From positions 1,054,001-1,118,000 of the forward strand of contig NC_012522.1 of the NCBI RefSeq assembly GCF_000010805.1: a DNA stretch of 64,000 nt, given 5' to 3'. Source of the DNA: Rhodococcus opacus B4. Lineage in GTDB: Bacteria > Actinomycetota > Actinomycetes > Mycobacteriales > Mycobacteriaceae. Within the stretch, counting starts at the first letter, position 1, and each line of letters begins with the position of its first letter. This document shows, piece by piece, positions 61,935 to 64,000 of this stretch. The notes beneath the pieces are model-generated. The model searched no databases and was not told the DNA's origin. It was given only the letters and a program-made list of their open reading frames with translations. Made by a program: the position numbers and the translations under genes.

Positions 61935-63889
61935 CCGTGGTGTCCACCGCGCCGATGTCGGCGAGCAAGAGCCCCAACGCCGAGGGCACCGTCCACCTCA
62001 CGGTGGCTCAGGCGACCATCCGATTCCTCGCCAACCAGTACGTCGAGCGGGACGGCGAACGCACCAAGTTCTTCGCCGGCTGCTTCGGCATCTTCGGCCA
62101 CGGCAACGTCGCCGGACTGGGCCAGGCCCTGCTGCAGGCCGAGATCGACGCCGTCGACGCCGGCACCGAACCCGAACTGCCGTACGTCCTCGGCCGCAAC
62201 GAGCAGGCGATGGTGCACAGCGCGGTCGCGTACGCGCGCCAGAAGGATCGACTGCAGACCTGGGCCGTGTCGGCCAGCGTCGGTCCCGGTTCGACCAACA
62301 TGCTGACCGGTGCGGCGCTCGCCACCATCAACCGGCTGCCCGTCCTGCTGCTGCCCGCCGACACGTTCGCCACCCGCGCGAGCGCACCGGTGCTGCAGGA
62401 ACTCGAACTGCCGTCCAGCGGGGACGTCACCGTCAACGACGCGTTCAAGCCGCTCTCGCGCTACTTCGACCGCGTGTGGCGGCCCGAGCAGTTGCCCTCG
62501 GCGCTGCTCGGCGCGATGCGGGTGCTTACCGACCCCGTCGAGACGGGTGCGGCCACGGTCGCCATCCCGCAGGACGTGCAGGCCGAGGCGTTCGACTGGC
62601 CCGAGTCGATGTTCGCCGAGCGGACGTGGCACGTCGCCCGGCCGCTCCCCGAGAAGTCGGTGATCGCACGGGCCGCGGACGTCATCCGATCCGCGAAGAA
62701 GCCGCTGATCGTCGCTGGCGGCGGCCTCATCTACTCCGGCGCCACCGAGGCGCTGGCCTCGTTCGCCGAGTCGACCGGCATTCCGGTCGGCCAGAGCCAG
62801 GCCGGCAAGGGTTCACTGCCGTACGATCACCCGCAGTCGGTCGGGGCGATCGGCTCGACGGGCACGACGGCGGCCAACGCACTCGCCACCGAGGCCGACG
62901 TGATCATCGGCATCGGCACCCGGTACAGCGACTTCACCACGGCGTCGCGCACCGCGTTCAACAACCCCGACGTGCGGTTCGTCAACGTCAACGTGGCGTC
63001 GATCGACTCGGTGAAGCAGGGCGGGGTCAGCGTCGTCGCGGATGCCCGCGAGGCACTCGAGGCCCTCGCCGAGGCACTGGTCGGCTACCGTGTTTCCGAC
63101 GAGTACCGGTCGCGCACCGAAGAACTCGCCGCGCACTGGGAATCCACCGTCGACGCGGTCTACAAGATCGACGACGACTCGCTCGGCCTGAATCAGAACC
63201 AGGTCATCGGTCTTGCCAACACGCTGTCGGATCCGCGGGACGTGGTGGTGTGCGCCGCCGGTTCGATGCCCGGCGACCTGCACAAGCTGTGGCGCACCCG
63301 GGACTCGAAGGGCTACCACGTCGAATACGGCTTCTCCTGCATGGGCTACGAGGTCGCCGGCGGCATCGGCGCGAAGATGGCGTGCCCCGACCGCGACGTG
63401 TTCATCATGGTCGGCGACGGCTCCTACCTGATGATGGCCACCGAACTCGTCACGGCCGTGCAGGAGAACGTCAAGGTCATCGTGGTCCTCGTGCAGAATC
63501 ACGGCTTCGCGTCCATCGGATCGCTGTCGGAGTCGCTCGGCTCCCAGCGTTTCGGCACCGACTACCGCTACCGTGGCGACTCCGGCCGCCTCGACGGCGA
63601 CATCCTGCCCGTCGATCTGGCGGCCAACGCGGCGAGCCTCGGCGCCGACGTGATCCGTGCGAACACGGCCGCCGAGTTCACCGACGCCGTCAAGGTGGCG
63701 AAGGCGAGCGACAGGACCACCGTCATCCACGTCGAGACGGACCCGCGGATCGCCGCCCCGGACAGCGAATCCTGGTGGGACGTCCCGGTCAGCTCCACCA
63801 GCACCCTCGAGTCCACCCAGAACGCGTACGAGACGTACGCGCAGTGGAAGAAGATCCAGCGCCCCTTCCTCCGCCCCTCCGGCAATTGA
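61931..63889 (+). CDS. iolD: 3D-(3,5/4)-trihydroxycyclohexane-1,2-dione hydrolase
   Basis: A 652-residue thiamine-diphosphate enzyme that opens the inositol ring. The N-terminal PYR domain holds PYVLGRNEQAMVHSAVAYA with the catalytic glutamate near residue 90. The central domain contains PLIVAGGGLIYSGATEAL, and the C-terminal PP domain has VFIMVGDGSYLMMATEL, the GDG start of the ThDP/metal motif. FGIFGHGNVAGLGQAL near 53 is specific to IolD among acetolactate-synthase-like proteins. It overlaps iolB by four bases. Confidence 0.96.
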   Translation: MTVVSTAPMSASKSPNAEGTVHLTVAQATIRFLANQYVERDGERTKFFAGCFGIFGHGNVAGLGQALLQAEIDAVDAGTEPELPYVLGRNEQAMVHSAVAYARQKDRLQTWAVSASVGPGSTNMLTGAALATINRLPVLLLPADTFATRASAPVLQELELPSSGDVTVNDAFKPLSRYFDRVWRPEQLPSALLGAMRVLTDPVETGAATVAIPQDVQAEAFDWPESMFAERTWHVARPLPEKSVIARAADVIRSAKKPLIVAGGGLIYSGATEALASFAESTGIPVGQSQAGKGSLPYDHPQSVGAIGSTGTTAANALATEADVIIGIGTRYSDFTTASRTAFNNPDVRFVNVNVASIDSVKQGGVSVVADAREALEALAEALVGYRVSDEYRSRTEELAAHWESTVDAVYKIDDDSLGLNQNQVIGLANTLSDPRDVVVCAAGSMPGDLHKLWRTRDSKGYHVEYGFSCMGYEVAGGIGAKMACPDRDVFIMVGDGSYLMMATELVTAVQENVKVIVVLVQNHGFASIGSLSESLGSQRFGTDYRYRGDSGRLDGDILPVDLAANAASLGADVIRANTAAEFTDAVKVAKASDRTTVIHVETDPRIAAPDSESWWDVPVSSTSTLESTQNAYETYAQWKKIQRPFLRPSGN

Positions 63890-63923
63890 CCTTCCCCAGC
63901 AAAACTTTCGAAAGGATTTCCCG

Positions 63924-64000
63924 ATGAGCGTCATCCGCGTCGGATCGGCCCCCGACTCCTGGGGGGTGTGGTTCCCGGAAGACCCGCAGCAGACCCCGTA
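63924..64000 (+). CDS. iolE: Myo-inosose-2 dehydratase, 5' part only
   Basis: Only the first 25 residues are inside the window, cut by its end. They read SVIRVGSAPDSWGVWFPED after the initiator, the typical IolE N-terminus (GSAPDSWGVWFP). IolE removes water from scyllo-inosose, the step before IolD. The ATG at 63924 has AAAGGA about eight bases upstream and follows iolD by 34 bp. Confidence 0.9.
   Translation, partial: MSVIRVGSAPDSWGVWFPEDPQQTP

Noticed and set aside
1..64000. tRNA, rRNA, CRISPR arrays, insertion sequences, prophage or attachment sites
   Set aside because: Searched by eye for tRNA-like T-loop strings, regularly spaced repeats and transposase or integrase motifs; none found.

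Overview
High-GC actinobacterial chromosome, most probably a Rhodococcus of the jostii/opacus type. The evidence is gene order and gene architecture, not a database search. The minus-strand block comEC-comEA-degV-octT-gpgP-rsfS-nadD ... proA ... proB-obg-rpmA-rplU-rne-ndk-DUF4233-folC-valS follows the Mycobacterium tuberculosis Rv2414c-Rv2448c order. The fused pcaL and the divergent pcaJI / pcaHGBLRF layout are typical of rhodococci, and a WhiB protein and a mycobacterial-type IHF are present.

Layout. (1) 1-3.6 kb: C-terminally cut carboxylesterase, GAF-ANTAR regulator, small hypothetical gene, F420-type LLM oxidoreductase. (2) 3.7-13.4 kb, minus strand: DNA-uptake genes comEC/comEA, DegV, octT and gpgP (methylglucose lipopolysaccharide), rsfS, nadD, a VWA/MoxR pair, proA. 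(3) 13.5-23.5 kb, plus strand, between proA and proB: old-yellow-enzyme reductase, ProP-like osmolyte symporter behind a folded leader, ribokinase, RecQ-like helicase with a phosphoribosyltransferase-like tail, ectABC, 2-hydroxyacid dehydrogenase, sirtuin. Proline synthesis genes therefore flank ectoine synthesis and an osmolyte transporter. (4) 23.5-35.8 kb, minus strand: core genes from proB to valS, often with GTGA start/stop overlaps. (5) 35.8-42.2 kb: small genes, SRPBCC protein, mIHF, HNH nuclease, WhiB, S9 peptidase, siderophore-binding lipoprotein with an IdeR-type box, GNAT.

(6) 42.3-53.7 kb is an aromatic-catabolism block: the complete protocatechuate branch of the beta-ketoadipate pathway (PcaHG, B, L, F, IJ and the IclR regulator PcaR), then a quinate/shikimate dehydrogenase, its divergent TetR regulator and a shikimate-type MHS transporter. 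Quinate and shikimate are broken down to protocatechuate, so the modules fit together, although the dehydratase steps are not in the window. Two operators of the form GTTC-N7-GAAC bracket the pca divergent promoters.

(7) 53.7-64 kb is a myo-inositol block: a CUT2-type ABC importer, a drug-type MFS exporter, a GntR/HutC regulator and the operon iolC - Cgl0159-family protein - iolB - iolD - iolE (cut by the window end). A 24-bp motif conserved at 19 positions occurs upstream of both the importer and iolC, which suggests one regulator and an inositol substrate for the importer. No tRNA, rRNA, CRISPR array, insertion sequence or prophage was seen.
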